64,000 bases of DNA from Opitutales bacterium (GTDB taxonomy: Bacteria > Verrucomicrobiota > Verrucomicrobiia > Opitutales > UBA953). The stretch is from positions 62,001 through 126,000 of the forward strand of contig JAFXKI010000004.1 of assembly GCA_017531845.1 (NCBI GenBank). The letters are read 5' to 3'. Of this stretch, positions 32,101 through 37,723 are shown one piece after another (the stretch's first letter is position 1; each line of letters opens with the position of its first letter). The notes under the pieces are model-generated. The model saw nothing but the letters and a program-made list of their open reading frames with translations, ran no database searches and was not told the DNA's origin. A program made the translations under genes and the position numbers.

Positions 32101-34414
32101 AGTGGAAATCGCAAACGGAAAATTGCTTCAAAGCGGAAATGTCGCTTGGGATCCGTATGGCACGGTGGAAATCGGAACGAACGGCGAACTCGCCGTAAAC
32201 GTTGGCGGTAGCGTGAACAACAACAATGCCACGCTAACGGGTGACGGAAAATTGACGATCGAAAAGACAGCCGCTGTCGGCTATCGCTTCGGCGGCGAAA
32301 TTTCCGGTTTCGCCGGAACGGTCGATATTCAGAGCGGCGCGACGGTGAAGCTTGCTAAACAGCTTTTCGACGGTGCAAAAGTGAATGTTGACGGAACGTT
32401 GGACCTTGAACTTTCCGGAACGCCCGTCAACGATCAGGGAGAAATCGTTCCCCGCAATCTGAAAAATATCTCCGGCGCGGGAACGCTCGTCATTGCCGCA
32501 CCGGACGACTTCTACACGCGCTACGGTATCTATGACTATGACACGACAAATACCTTTGCGGGAACGCTTAAGGTAGAAAGCGGCGTGCTTTCCGTTGAGG
32601 CGAATAAAGCGGCAACCCTTGCGGCAACAAAGGTTGAAGTCGGCGGAACTTCCCCGGCAGAATACTATGAAGGAATGTGGCAGGGCGCGTCGTGGGTCGG
32701 AATCACGACCGGCGGCTTCCTGCAGCTCAAAAACGGCAACGACTACGACGTAACCTCGCTTTACGACAACACGAAATTCACCTTCGGAGACAAGGCGGGA
32801 ACGATTTATTCCGGCGGAACATTCCGCGCCGCAAAGGATTTCGGTACCGGCAAGAACAATCTGTTCGTGCTGGATAACGCAACGCTGACGCTCACGAACG
32901 GAGCATCGGTCGACGGCGGAGTTTTTGTCAAATCCGACGGCTCACTCGTCGTGGATTATACGGCGACGCCCGGCTCTGCGGCTCTGCGCGCGCTTTCGGC
33001 AAGCTCGGAAAATTCCGGGCTTACGGGTAACCTCACTCTGAACGGGATTTTGAAAATTCTCGTTACGGACGATGCGGTTAATAACGGTGCGTTACTTGAT
33101 GTCGGAGGGAAAGTTTATATTTCCACGGACGGCGGGAACGCCTCGAAGATTGAGCTTAAAGTTACCGGAACGGAAAGCCTCGACAACAAACGCGTTGTCG
33201 TTCTCGGCGGCGAATACGGCGGGAACGTCGACCCGAATACGGTGGTCGAAGTTACGGATTCTGCCGGAAACCGCTACAAGGTGACGCGCGACGTGAACGG
33301 GCAAATCGTGATCCTCAATGCGGCAACGGAATACTCGGATGTTCCGTCCGGTTTGAGCGGGCTTGCTTCCGTGCTCCGCGAGGCAAATTCGCCGCTTTGG
33401 GATTATGTTCAGGGCGACTTGGCGAAAAGCGACGAACGCTTGGTCGGGCTTTCTCCGGTGTCTTTCGGCAGCTTGGTCGAAATGCAGAGCGGCTTTGCGG
33501 CTCTTGAAAACGATTTGCTGCGGGAACGCCTCGAACAGCGCCGCTACGAACGCGCATTTATTTCCGACAAAAAGAATACGTTCAAACCGTTCGTGAACGT
33601 CGTCGGCTCCGAACGTGAAGGCGACGGGAACGGCACGGAATCCGCCAACTACGATATTTCCCACACGGGAATTCTCGGCGGCTTCGACGTCGCCGTGTCG
33701 AACAACACCGTTTTCGGCGTGAGCCTCGGCTTCGATTTCGCGAAGGCGGACTTGCACGGCGGTGCCGGCAAGCACGAAGGCAACAGCACCCGCTTCGGCG
33801 TTTACGGAATGTCGGTATTTGAAAATACTTACTTCGGCTACGGCTTGAGCGCGGGCGCAACCTCGTTCGAAACAAAGCGCAACTCCGGCTACAACGGCGA
33901 AACGCTTTCCGGCTCGACAGACGGGAACGACATCAACGCGTCGCTTCTCTTCGGTGCGGGCTGGACGCTCGACAAGGAACGCGGAATCGACCTTGCTCCG
34001 TATGTCGGTCTCGATTTCGGCTACGCTTACGCGGACGGATTTAAGGAAGAGGGCGGACGCCAGACGGCTCTCGACGTCGACAAAACGGAACGCCTCTCCC
34101 TGCGCGGAAAACTCGGTGCCACACTCAGCTGGCGTGCAACGGGAAGCCTCCGCTTCAGCCTCGACGCGGCATTCGCGCACGAATTCCTCGATTCCGATAT
34201 CGATGTGGATGCGGCGTTTGCTTCCGGCGATCTGCGCGGAAAATCCTTCTCCTCGACGGCGTATCTGATGGACGAAAACACGATTCAGATCGGTCCGCGC
34301 TTTGATTACCGCGTTGACGAAACGTGGTCCGTCAGCGGCGGTTATTCCTACGAAACCGACCTTGATGACACGGCGACACACTCCGCGAACCTCGGTGTCC
34401 GGGCGCGCTTCTAA
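20123..34414 (+). CDS. Giant PATR-repeat autotransporter adhesin-like protein, 4763 aa
   Basis: One uninterrupted frame of 14.3 kb. A signal peptide (MKLRSTLLFAAASF..., cleavage near residue 31 after AYGA) precedes a ~4400-residue passenger made of beta-helix repeats. Many units carry the autotransporter-associated repeat signature, for example KTGAGTLTLSAENTYSGGTT near residue 725 and NGAGTLTLGKANANKGGTTL. The C-terminal ~280 residues form an autotransporter beta-barrel (start near 4490, KPFVNVVGSE; last residues GVRARF with terminal Phe). It should be exported by type V secretion and displayed on the surface, possibly binding a host, polymer or other cells; there is no protease or lipase motif. 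It is flanked by the repeat-rich gap and a terminator. The first ~6.7 kb uses more A/T-ending codons than the rest. CGGGAACG is very dense, encoding Gly-Thr-Leu. Confidence 0.95.
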   Translation: MKLRSTLLFAAASFTASALAPVAFPPVAYGAGEIISLNFGKTENNVSDSLTGTAGLATYDKDGVATGVDATGWTNATGKTGSSSTLKNYDGETISGVSVSWNAPQDPWGPGGHATETVLGMVQSSYLDLSAGNAWTVSLDSSFLVCDVYVYLSGDGGKYAPVNINGVSYVGGENTTGSTEWGDRSTDASKIIVLGTNAIKVTDHGGVLTLSNVIMGDSGKRATLSGIQVVNTYAGTATEANLDGTETAWTNDAIGSTAWTNSTAEAGTYAAFNLTEKTTVNVSGEGIKTDAITASGSGVLTLSGNAITLIGPGVVRTDSDTASIVVDSDLTFSNGGTISGNVSFGEKTSINVSGGVLAMSASTVGGIISVSKDASLQIGSPVAENETVNDLTAVVGTGTIAFVSRGSTSDTGNSDPSFSRIQLSEDFTGTLSLVSGVLDLLEGDGVSAIKESCLGGARTLELNGGGILFRNNNGGSFTKDIVVGKNGGVIRLYGSGNMSVVGDISGIGTLTHTDGGTLTFKGAVENNDFRQVRGTTDFSGNTKLETITFVSGTIKFSNGGGHSVKSIETNQGNNRVLTIASGTTVSAQTLNNGWGLETLTVDGVLLIDGNMKYTTGKTESIVSGEGEIFAQGLILGNAGTYNISGVTLNIGSGGITSANEWGHKTNFGALTIRPTSDFSVSVFNNGTLGLSNADDGTTFDTDGYNVSIKQALSGEGKLVKTGAGTLTLSAENTYSGGTTIQGGTLVAANASSLGSGDVIVEGGKLLREVENTLTVGGNLTVSAGAILDLGELSAEKSAISVGGNVSLTEGVIFNIASQTAGTLLSSTGALSGITAEQVKAALYIDGVLVNQRAASATILENKIAVTFSEASVLDLTWNGGEDGVWKSNGSGWKNGDTDETFQSGDSVTFNNTAKMEVEGTVASGAVTVNGNSTLTLNSGTVLVSGAFTLTSGSSLAGTAKIDLGSTGTLSGTLSDKWMGTVKISNRNLHEESTGGFVFGNYGNESSWVEVSGISGYINDAWNSTEKTFAVSTNIIFTDAEDGSPAFKQTNNNSDSTIYFTGNISGSGTYENAISSPANSVTYAFSGDISGWTGAFKQTVNKTTTLKFTGDATDVNIDILGESGVLNIEFDGDGKTLVLSSEKVSLVNGALKVSAGTLDFVIPENKTWIYRGGNSSITGEGLFKISGGGVFSWNVDRDCEISADLEISEETTLTESVSYKFHRTISGDLFGGGTIYSAVPTSSNQGDGFKKMAFTGNTANFTGEWILETAAADSNTPGNRRILGILNSADGVFGGVINFKSKESSRPDSSKISSYLSLSKDMTIGGLKGTLGTVKGAALDDNSGMDAENGAHSLTINLANNANYDFGGTLASTITELTITGNGTQILSGVNSHGKTTVSGGILKATQSAALSTGEIVINETGTLELAFGGTFNRAVSGTGTIAKSGAEELAYSGAFSGSFNAKSGILSVDVENGSYKDLSIASGATFKAKKDLVFETVSNATGTLSGETENTRVSVASGAFAGTLSNVSLVKTGTGELDFSGAKFAKGASVVIEDGKVSNLKLADSGTLYLSATEASDITLSNLTISDAGTIRIGQLWDTEVQATIADSFVVESGVELTLFIDQLTLGSNQAVFTFSSAGKSAWETAFGTLTTDGKFTGGTGTLTLAGLGTYESGVFSWDGDTLYFKENRESKDFVWTKTDYYGKWSGENWNDPKETFQSGMNAIFNESSVSTEFAQQGYEKGAYAIVDEDVFAAEITINAGADACVSISEEGGKLSAAKGISVESGALYFYAASSDFYTGEFKVAKAGTVILAQPTLTGVEPLNLRASFSGTGTIQYGIENSKITLSGDRSQFTGTLDVNAGTVVLANGKGTENFSSIDIAEGATVAANGGAAVDGFSTLSLGQVSGTGTLSVSAPQGAKFFALDLSGSGFTGAVELNAVDMVFAKNPSEAMVTSVSNLAKASSVRLTNGASLNFFNEASTFDKNIEVAETNGAIRVYGDNTGTTLSGNISGAGTLTVKDGGKLILSGAVGTADSALGGLTLSAGSLEISGEHSSINVSGDVSLTGSSATINTNGTIDGKLTVNGAQSTLTLGGDLALGDFERVEIQDGDGRSMSVLDGANISVAGTAEFGNNESLNIGKNASFSAQTITNTWGLSVTLGEGSVLKADTLTLDIPGYERSGSFVGTSATTTNVEFGTINLESSASRLNFENITVKIGADGIAGAGDQKFIQFKDATVSVLGEATGWASDANVKLNGGATTFDVGEGQEITLNGTITEAVETATGTEGEEGYVAATSSALIKNGAGTLTLGKANANKGGTTLNAGTLKFTNKDGVTLSGSYTFAGGMLAAGEDTTLTLGAGTELSKAVVYTNDKNGKLLVSEDLSITGEGDSLTLHEKANVEIASGKTLSLDALNFTGNGSKIGGEGTLSLAGTVTVDNNRTNTITSGLALSEDTVLAISKGTLEIESEDISTGGKTLTKTGAGTLTLDTDAVYDFDGSFSLQGGTVNVGSRELTISDTHSFELANGVTLEGDLVLEKGSSATLGAGKITSDVTLSGATLAFSGTASVGGKLSWTDSNTITLDAEFRKTITSTPYTLISFDSKEGDNANLTFTDVETYGRRSFTLDIGEKKIDLLATGTLVWNANVATWTTNATEEADWTLEQTSGNTTSAFLANDYVEFRDSGSITIADNTIQTSGVVFNIANNGTFSLNAPTPATDEDGQPTEPQKIVKLTDAVYDNGNTTGKSAGLTVVAGNVTIGNYIVNDLSSVTISSGSLTVFNVDALGIVDKTDSANEKIATLTIGGGVNDDGTPKSATLNISLPGDDEATEDVNESVGVIDQKVAIVNAGIISVVNANTTVEVSGAISGADAKLTKTGWGALKITRNSTLGTLAVDSGRLELVGSADAALSIKSVEVGNQGEMSLIGDTDGANTTLDALTVSGRLNVTDGNTETPGLGAYRTGTLQGSGNISGNLYIGEDTSFDVVTNNADGSSTTTNYKGTAVSGNLTLTGSIASYGTEDAALYKKGTGTLTLVSSEKENDVPKAFTLGASVIHEAGTLAFTHGGIISENYTIAENATAKLSFNGVNASELSAGLTLGSGSSTTIENIGNGTLKISDISSSGTTATTLAGKNITLSGDTVNFGSLTKIDGNTVLSALYVNAENVTVDATTFKAGYVAFGNGASLAISKGTTATANALYVGEGVSATLDLTDKATFSVGTDEEISVFGGTGTLNVKGGTLKLTGATYGDEDAPSIVLDNATLAFNVTGEEEAVAAYLDGVSTADGSTGTIEKTGAGTLMVMEGLEELVFGGGVQDLSFDGKISVTEGNMMLFATASKAEVEITSGTALEFAGSAELADSVDGVNTLAESLSGAGTLNVSGELYVNDAGSAFNGTIKASGGTLYVSGATSDWMANGTGRVLALESAAPLVGTGTAIGGTIATYAESATLTAVSLSGRGIFLGAAEDKALTVEEVSATAGSDLTLQGYGTLGAMKFAEEVHANLVTVAEDANWTINGASENLKQFYVYGTATIANTGALGDASVAAYGKIIFDAEGTGTYTNDFGLFHGAVIEAKQDTNLTGKLEGPANAVTFVAHENARLTLSDSVISGTTPTFETKDKTATIAVNVTSSDKTLSAHSKLSGAGTFEKLGDKKLSITADAGTIGAVAVTAGTLEFGASAKLAVAEGGAGKLSVADGATLKIAGTKLGDWTLTGEGSAGVSGTASLGAISSAEDVALSGQLSVSGDISDSSLKFADENTKLTTTGTAAQSVTGTLSGATVTLVNENKAGVTYDAALANDVKTLVLTAASGVNGAVMNAAYAGSLTKTLDGEWTVSDYTFGKDPDQKLTVSGGTLIWKGVKLEAEAGAISLGKSATLKIDELESGDTLSAEIDGNGTLEIAGTGTTVTPLKLDTTAAADSKWMLHVSGGSQVQTSNNLPGALWIEGEGSVLDLNYASDQTVENSRYLVSSGATLKLSGTGTLTLKDSGDSTNPHTVSGTVEIANGKLLQSGNVAWDPYGTVEIGTNGELAVNVGGSVNNNNATLTGDGKLTIEKTAAVGYRFGGEISGFAGTVDIQSGATVKLAKQLFDGAKVNVDGTLDLELSGTPVNDQGEIVPRNLKNISGAGTLVIAAPDDFYTRYGIYDYDTTNTFAGTLKVESGVLSVEANKAATLAATKVEVGGTSPAEYYEGMWQGASWVGITTGGFLQLKNGNDYDVTSLYDNTKFTFGDKAGTIYSGGTFRAAKDFGTGKNNLFVLDNATLTLTNGASVDGGVFVKSDGSLVVDYTATPGSAALRALSASSENSGLTGNLTLNGILKILVTDDAVNNGALLDVGGKVYISTDGGNASKIELKVTGTESLDNKRVVVLGGEYGGNVDPNTVVEVTDSAGNRYKVTRDVNGQIVILNAATEYSDVPSGLSGLASVLREANSPLWDYVQGDLAKSDERLVGLSPVSFGSLVEMQSGFAALENDLLRERLEQRRYERAFISDKKNTFKPFVNVVGSEREGDGNGTESANYDISHTGILGGFDVAVSNNTVFGVSLGFDFAKADLHGGAGKHEGNSTRFGVYGMSVFENTYFGYGLSAGATSFETKRNSGYNGETLSGSTDGNDINASLLFGAGWTLDKERGIDLAPYVGLDFGYAYADGFKEEGGRQTALDVDKTERLSLRGKLGATLSWRATGSLRFSLDAAFAHEFLDSDIDVDAAFASGDLRGKSFSSTAYLMDENTIQIGPRFDYRVDETWSVSGGYSYETDLDDTATHSANLGVRARF

Positions 34415-34433
34415 GAGAGTTCGGCGTCTTCTG

Positions 34434-34477
34434 AAAAAAAAACGTTCCCGCGGCGAAAGTCCCGGGAACGTTTTTTT
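34434..34477. terminator. Bidirectional terminator built from an inverted octamer pair
   Basis: AACGTTCCCG (34441-34450) pairs with CGGGAACGTT (34463-34472); A run to the left, T7 to the right. It serves the autotransporter gene and possibly htpG from the other side. Confidence 0.9.
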
Positions 34478-34507
34478 GTGCGCGCTTTCGGTTCGCGCTT
34501 TTACCTC

Positions 34508-34547
34508 AAAAAAAAGAGAACAGTCTTCGCGGCTGCTCTCTTTTTTT
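34508..34547. terminator. Second bidirectional terminator before htpG
   Basis: AAAGAGA-A-CAG pairs with CTG-C-TCTCTTT around a 9-base loop, with A8 on the left and T7 on the right; it lies just past the htpG stop codon. Confidence 0.75.
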
Positions 34548-34563
34548 ATCGTTCAAGCTCTAA

Positions 34564-36417
34564 TTAGAGTTTTCCGAGAAGCTCGTAAATGCGTTGCGTC
34601 ATGCCGCGCGGATTGTCGAGCAAGCCGGCAGCGATGAGCGTGTTATCGAGCACCTGCTCGGCAATGAGCTTTGCCAGTTCCGGGTTCGCGTCGCGGAGCG
34701 TATCGAGCTTGTGTACGAGCGGGTGGCGCGGGTTGAGTTCGATTTTGACGGCGACGGGCTTGTCCGGCGTTCCCGCGTCTTTCGACATGAGCTTCATCAT
34801 GCGGCGCATGGTTGCCGTCATGAATTTATCCGGATTGAGCGCGACGGCGGGAGAATCGACGAGGCGCGTTCCCGTGGCGCATTCGGCAACTTTTTCTTTG
34901 CCGAGTGTATCCGCAAACCAACTACAAAGCGTTTTCATTTTTTCTTCGGAAAGCGGCTCGCCCGTTCCCGTTTGCGGCACGTCGCCGAGTTCGATATCGG
35001 CGGAATCGGCGGAAACGATGGATTTTTCCTTAAACGTTCCGAGCTGCCCCATGACGTAATCGTCCGCGCCGTCGTAAAGGAAAAGCACTTCGATGCCGCG
35101 CGCCTTAAAGGCTTCGAGATACGGTCCGGACTCGATGGCTTCGCGGTTGGCTCCGACGAGGTAGTAAATTTCCTTCTGCGAATCCTTCATGCGCTCGACG
35201 TACTCGGGCAGGCTCGTGAGCGTTCCCGCGTCAAGAATTGAGGATTCACAGCGGAAGAGCGGCGCGAGCGCTTCGCGGTTGTCGAAATCCGTCGCGATGC
35301 CTTCGCGCAGGTAATTTCCGAAGTCTCGCCAGAACTTGGCAAATTCTTCCGGTTTTTTCTTCGCGCGTTCTTCGAGACGCTTAATCACGCGCTTGGTGAG
35401 CACGCGATTGAGTTTTTGAATAATCGTCGAATCCTGCAACGTTTCGCGGGAAATGTTCAGCGGAATGTCGGCGGAATCGACCACGCCTTTCATGAAGCGA
35501 AGCCACTCGGGAAGCAGATTTTTCGGCTCGGAATCAATGAGCACTTTGCGGCAGTAAAGCGAAACCTCCGGCACGGCGCGCCCGAAGCCCATCGCTTCCG
35601 GATTGTGCGTCGGGAAAAACAGAATGGAATTGATCGCAAGCGGCGCGTCGGCGGCGAAATGCATCCAGTCCTGCGGTTCATCCCACGCATGGCATTGGAA
35701 TTTGTAAAAATCCTTGTATTCCTGCTCGGTAACGTCGCTTTTGTTTTTCAGCCAGAGCGCCTGCATCGTGTTGAGCTTTTCGCCGTCGAGCTTGAGCGGG
35801 AACGCGATGTATTTCGAGTAGCGTTCGAGAACTTCCTTAACTTTGTCTTTTTTTGAAAAATCCTTGAAGTCGCTTTTGAGTTTGATGACGAGCTTCGAGC
35901 CGCGCGGGAGCGCTTCGCCCGCGTCCTCAATCGTGTAGCTTCCGTTCCCGTCGCTCGTCCAGCAAAGCGATTCACCTTCGGCTCGCCAGGTGCGCGTGTA
36001 AAATTTAACTTCATCGGCAACCATGAAAACGGAGAAAAACCCGACGCCGAATTGCCCGATGAGGTTTTCGTTCGCGCCGCCGCTTTCTTTGACTTTTTCC
36101 AAAAAAGCCTTTGTGCCCGAGTGTGCGATGGTGCCGAGATTTTCGACGAGTTCTTCGCGCGTCATCCCGATGCCGGAATCGGCGATGGTGAGCGTTCCCG
36201 CAGCTTCGTCGGTGGAAACTTCAACGGCGAGCTCGCGCGTCGGTTCAAAAACGTCTTTCTCCGTCAGTTGCGTGTAGCGGAGCTTTTCGAGCGCATCGCT
36301 CGCGTTAGAAACGAGCTCGCGCAGAAAAATATCTTTATCCTTGTAAATCGAGTGCGCGACGATATCGAGCACTTGCTTCACTTCCGCCTGAAATGTGTGT
36401 GTCGTGGAATTACTCAT
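34564..36417 (-). CDS. htpG: Chaperone protein HtpG (Hsp90)
   Basis: A 617-residue ATP-dependent chaperone. The start is set at MSNSTTHTFQAEVKQVLDIV; the open frame adds 11 unconserved residues upstream. The N-terminal GHKL ATPase domain shows YKDKDIFLRELVSNASDAL, DSGIGMTREELVENLGTIA and IGQFGVGFFSVFMVAD; the middle domain has SADIPLNISRETLQ with the catalytic Arg. The C-terminal dimerisation domain is complete. It stands alone, with terminators downstream and a repeat-rich gap upstream. No heat-shock operator of the CIRCE type is seen. Confidence 0.97.
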   Translation of the reverse strand: MSNSTTHTFQAEVKQVLDIVAHSIYKDKDIFLRELVSNASDALEKLRYTQLTEKDVFEPTRELAVEVSTDEAAGTLTIADSGIGMTREELVENLGTIAHSGTKAFLEKVKESGGANENLIGQFGVGFFSVFMVADEVKFYTRTWRAEGESLCWTSDGNGSYTIEDAGEALPRGSKLVIKLKSDFKDFSKKDKVKEVLERYSKYIAFPLKLDGEKLNTMQALWLKNKSDVTEQEYKDFYKFQCHAWDEPQDWMHFAADAPLAINSILFFPTHNPEAMGFGRAVPEVSLYCRKVLIDSEPKNLLPEWLRFMKGVVDSADIPLNISRETLQDSTIIQKLNRVLTKRVIKRLEERAKKKPEEFAKFWRDFGNYLREGIATDFDNREALAPLFRCESSILDAGTLTSLPEYVERMKDSQKEIYYLVGANREAIESGPYLEAFKARGIEVLFLYDGADDYVMGQLGTFKEKSIVSADSADIELGDVPQTGTGEPLSEEKMKTLCSWFADTLGKEKVAECATGTRLVDSPAVALNPDKFMTATMRRMMKLMSKDAGTPDKPVAVKIELNPRHPLVHKLDTLRDANPELAKLIAEQVLDNTLIAAGLLDNPRGMTQRIYELLGKL

Positions 36418-36682
36418 AATTACCGACACAAAATGCAAAATCCGTGCCAATCCGAAAAAACCTCAGTTTTGCGTTCCTGCGAGAAAATAAATAAAGCCCC
36501 CACGGATAGACGCCGATAAACACGGATTTTTTTCAAAAACTTTGCTTAACGGGAACGTTTCTTTTTCGCGCAAGCCGCGAAGTTTTTTATCTTTCAAAAA
36601 CTTTGCGTTTTCGCGTCTTTGCGCGAGGATCTTTTCGCTACCCGCGAAAGAAGGTTTTGCTTCGCGGGGAACGCCTACGGAA
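36418..36682. repeat. Intergenic repeat cluster (A-degenerate and B modules)
   Basis: Between htpG and ppiC, both on the minus strand. It contains a degenerate repeat A (near 36499-36530, CACGGATAGACG... AAACACGGAT), a CAAGCCGCGAAGTTTT module (36570-36586) and a TTCGCGTCTTTGCGCGA module (near 36610-36626). The last two modules recur at 58191-58206 and 58286-58302. No ORF with a credible start is seen; the htpG promoter should lie here. Confidence 0.7.
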
Positions 36683-37705
36683 TTAATAATAACGAATGTG
36701 ATATTCGTCGCGGAGCTCCGCCATTTTTTCTGCGCGGCGTTGCTGTATTTTACGGGAACGCAACTGATTTTCGATTTGCGCGCGCACGTCTTTGAGGGGT
36801 GTGATTCCGGCTTCGCGGTAGGCGATGCGCTTTAAAATGACAAAGATTTTTCCGTTTGGCGCATCGAGTTCGATAACGGAGGATACTTCCCCGTTTTTGA
36901 TTTTTTCGAGCTCGGGAACGATTTGTTCGGAAAGGTCGGCGAGCGGTTTCCAACCGACATAGCCGCCGGCGGAGCGATAATCGTCCCGCGAGTAAAATTT
37001 TGCCGTGTCTTCGAAGTCGTCGGCGTTTGCGGAGAGTTGTTTTTGGATGCGCTCCGCAGTCGCTTTTACCTGTGTGTCGGTTTCCGATGCGCCTGCAAAC
37101 ATTACGATTTGAGCGTATTCGACGGAGGCTTCACTGCGAAATTCTTCGATACGAGCGTCGTATTCGGCTTTGACTTCGGCGGGAGAAATTTCGTTTACGG
37201 CGGATTGGACGATGTGGTCGTCCCAGCTGGCGGCTTTGATGCGTTCCCGCATTCTTCTTTTATCAGCGAGCGGGTTGCTTCCGGTTTGGCGCAGCATTTG
37301 GAGGTATTTTGAGCGGTCGCCGTCAAAATCCTGTTCGATAATATCGTTAATGCGTTGCTCGATGTAGTTATCGTCCATTACCGCACCGGAATCGTCAAAG
37401 GCGCTTACGAGCAAAAGCGTATCGGTAAGGCTTTGAACGGTGCCCTGCGTCAGTTCCTGGATTTTTCTCTGATAATCGCTTTGAGACTTGGCGTTGCGGC
37501 GCAGTTCGGGAATGAAGCGCATTGTTTCCCGGCGCAAGTCGTTGAGCGTGATGATTTCTCCGTTGATGCAGGCAACGACGGCGTCGCGCATCTGGTCGCG
37601 GAATACGGCGGTGATTTGGGCTTTTTCCGCCTCAGTCGCGCCGCAGGCAAGTGCTGCGGTAATGAGGGTGGCGATTCCTGCCAAAAGACTTTTCGGAGAG
37701 ATCAT
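36683..37705 (-). CDS. PpiC/SurA-like peptidyl-prolyl isomerase, exported
   Basis: A 340-residue protein with a signal peptide (MISPKSLLAGIATLITAALACGA, cleavage near residue 22). A SurA-like N-terminal helical region begins AVVACINGEIITLNDLRRE and continues to about 180; a rotamase (parvulin) domain follows at about 195-300 (VEYAQIVMFAG, ADDFEDTAKFYSRDDYRSAGGYVGW, NGEVSSVIELDAPNGKIFVILK). Such proteins assist folding of outer-membrane beta-barrels, so the giant autotransporter upstream is a plausible client. It lies 18 bp after ftsH and is the last gene of tilS-ftsH-ppiC. Confidence 0.88.
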   Translation of the reverse strand: MISPKSLLAGIATLITAALACGATEAEKAQITAVFRDQMRDAVVACINGEIITLNDLRRETMRFIPELRRNAKSQSDYQRKIQELTQGTVQSLTDTLLLVSAFDDSGAVMDDNYIEQRINDIIEQDFDGDRSKYLQMLRQTGSNPLADKRRMRERIKAASWDDHIVQSAVNEISPAEVKAEYDARIEEFRSEASVEYAQIVMFAGASETDTQVKATAERIQKQLSANADDFEDTAKFYSRDDYRSAGGYVGWKPLADLSEQIVPELEKIKNGEVSSVIELDAPNGKIFVILKRIAYREAGITPLKDVRAQIENQLRSRKIQQRRAEKMAELRDEYHIRYY

Positions 37706-37723
37706 GGGAAAAACAGAGATTTT

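Noticed and set aside
27272-32131. 1619-codon minus-strand ORF
   Set aside because: Lies wholly opposite the autotransporter gene; low-complexity Arg/Phe-rich translation, no domain. A by-product of G/C-ending codons in the repeats.
33092-34381. 429-codon minus-strand ORF
   Set aside because: Opposite the autotransporter barrel; shadow frame.
20123-34414. CRISPR-like or tandem DNA repeat array
   Set aside because: Recurring words come from protein-level Gly-Thr-Leu repeats and the dispersed octamer; spacing is irregular and no cas gene is present.
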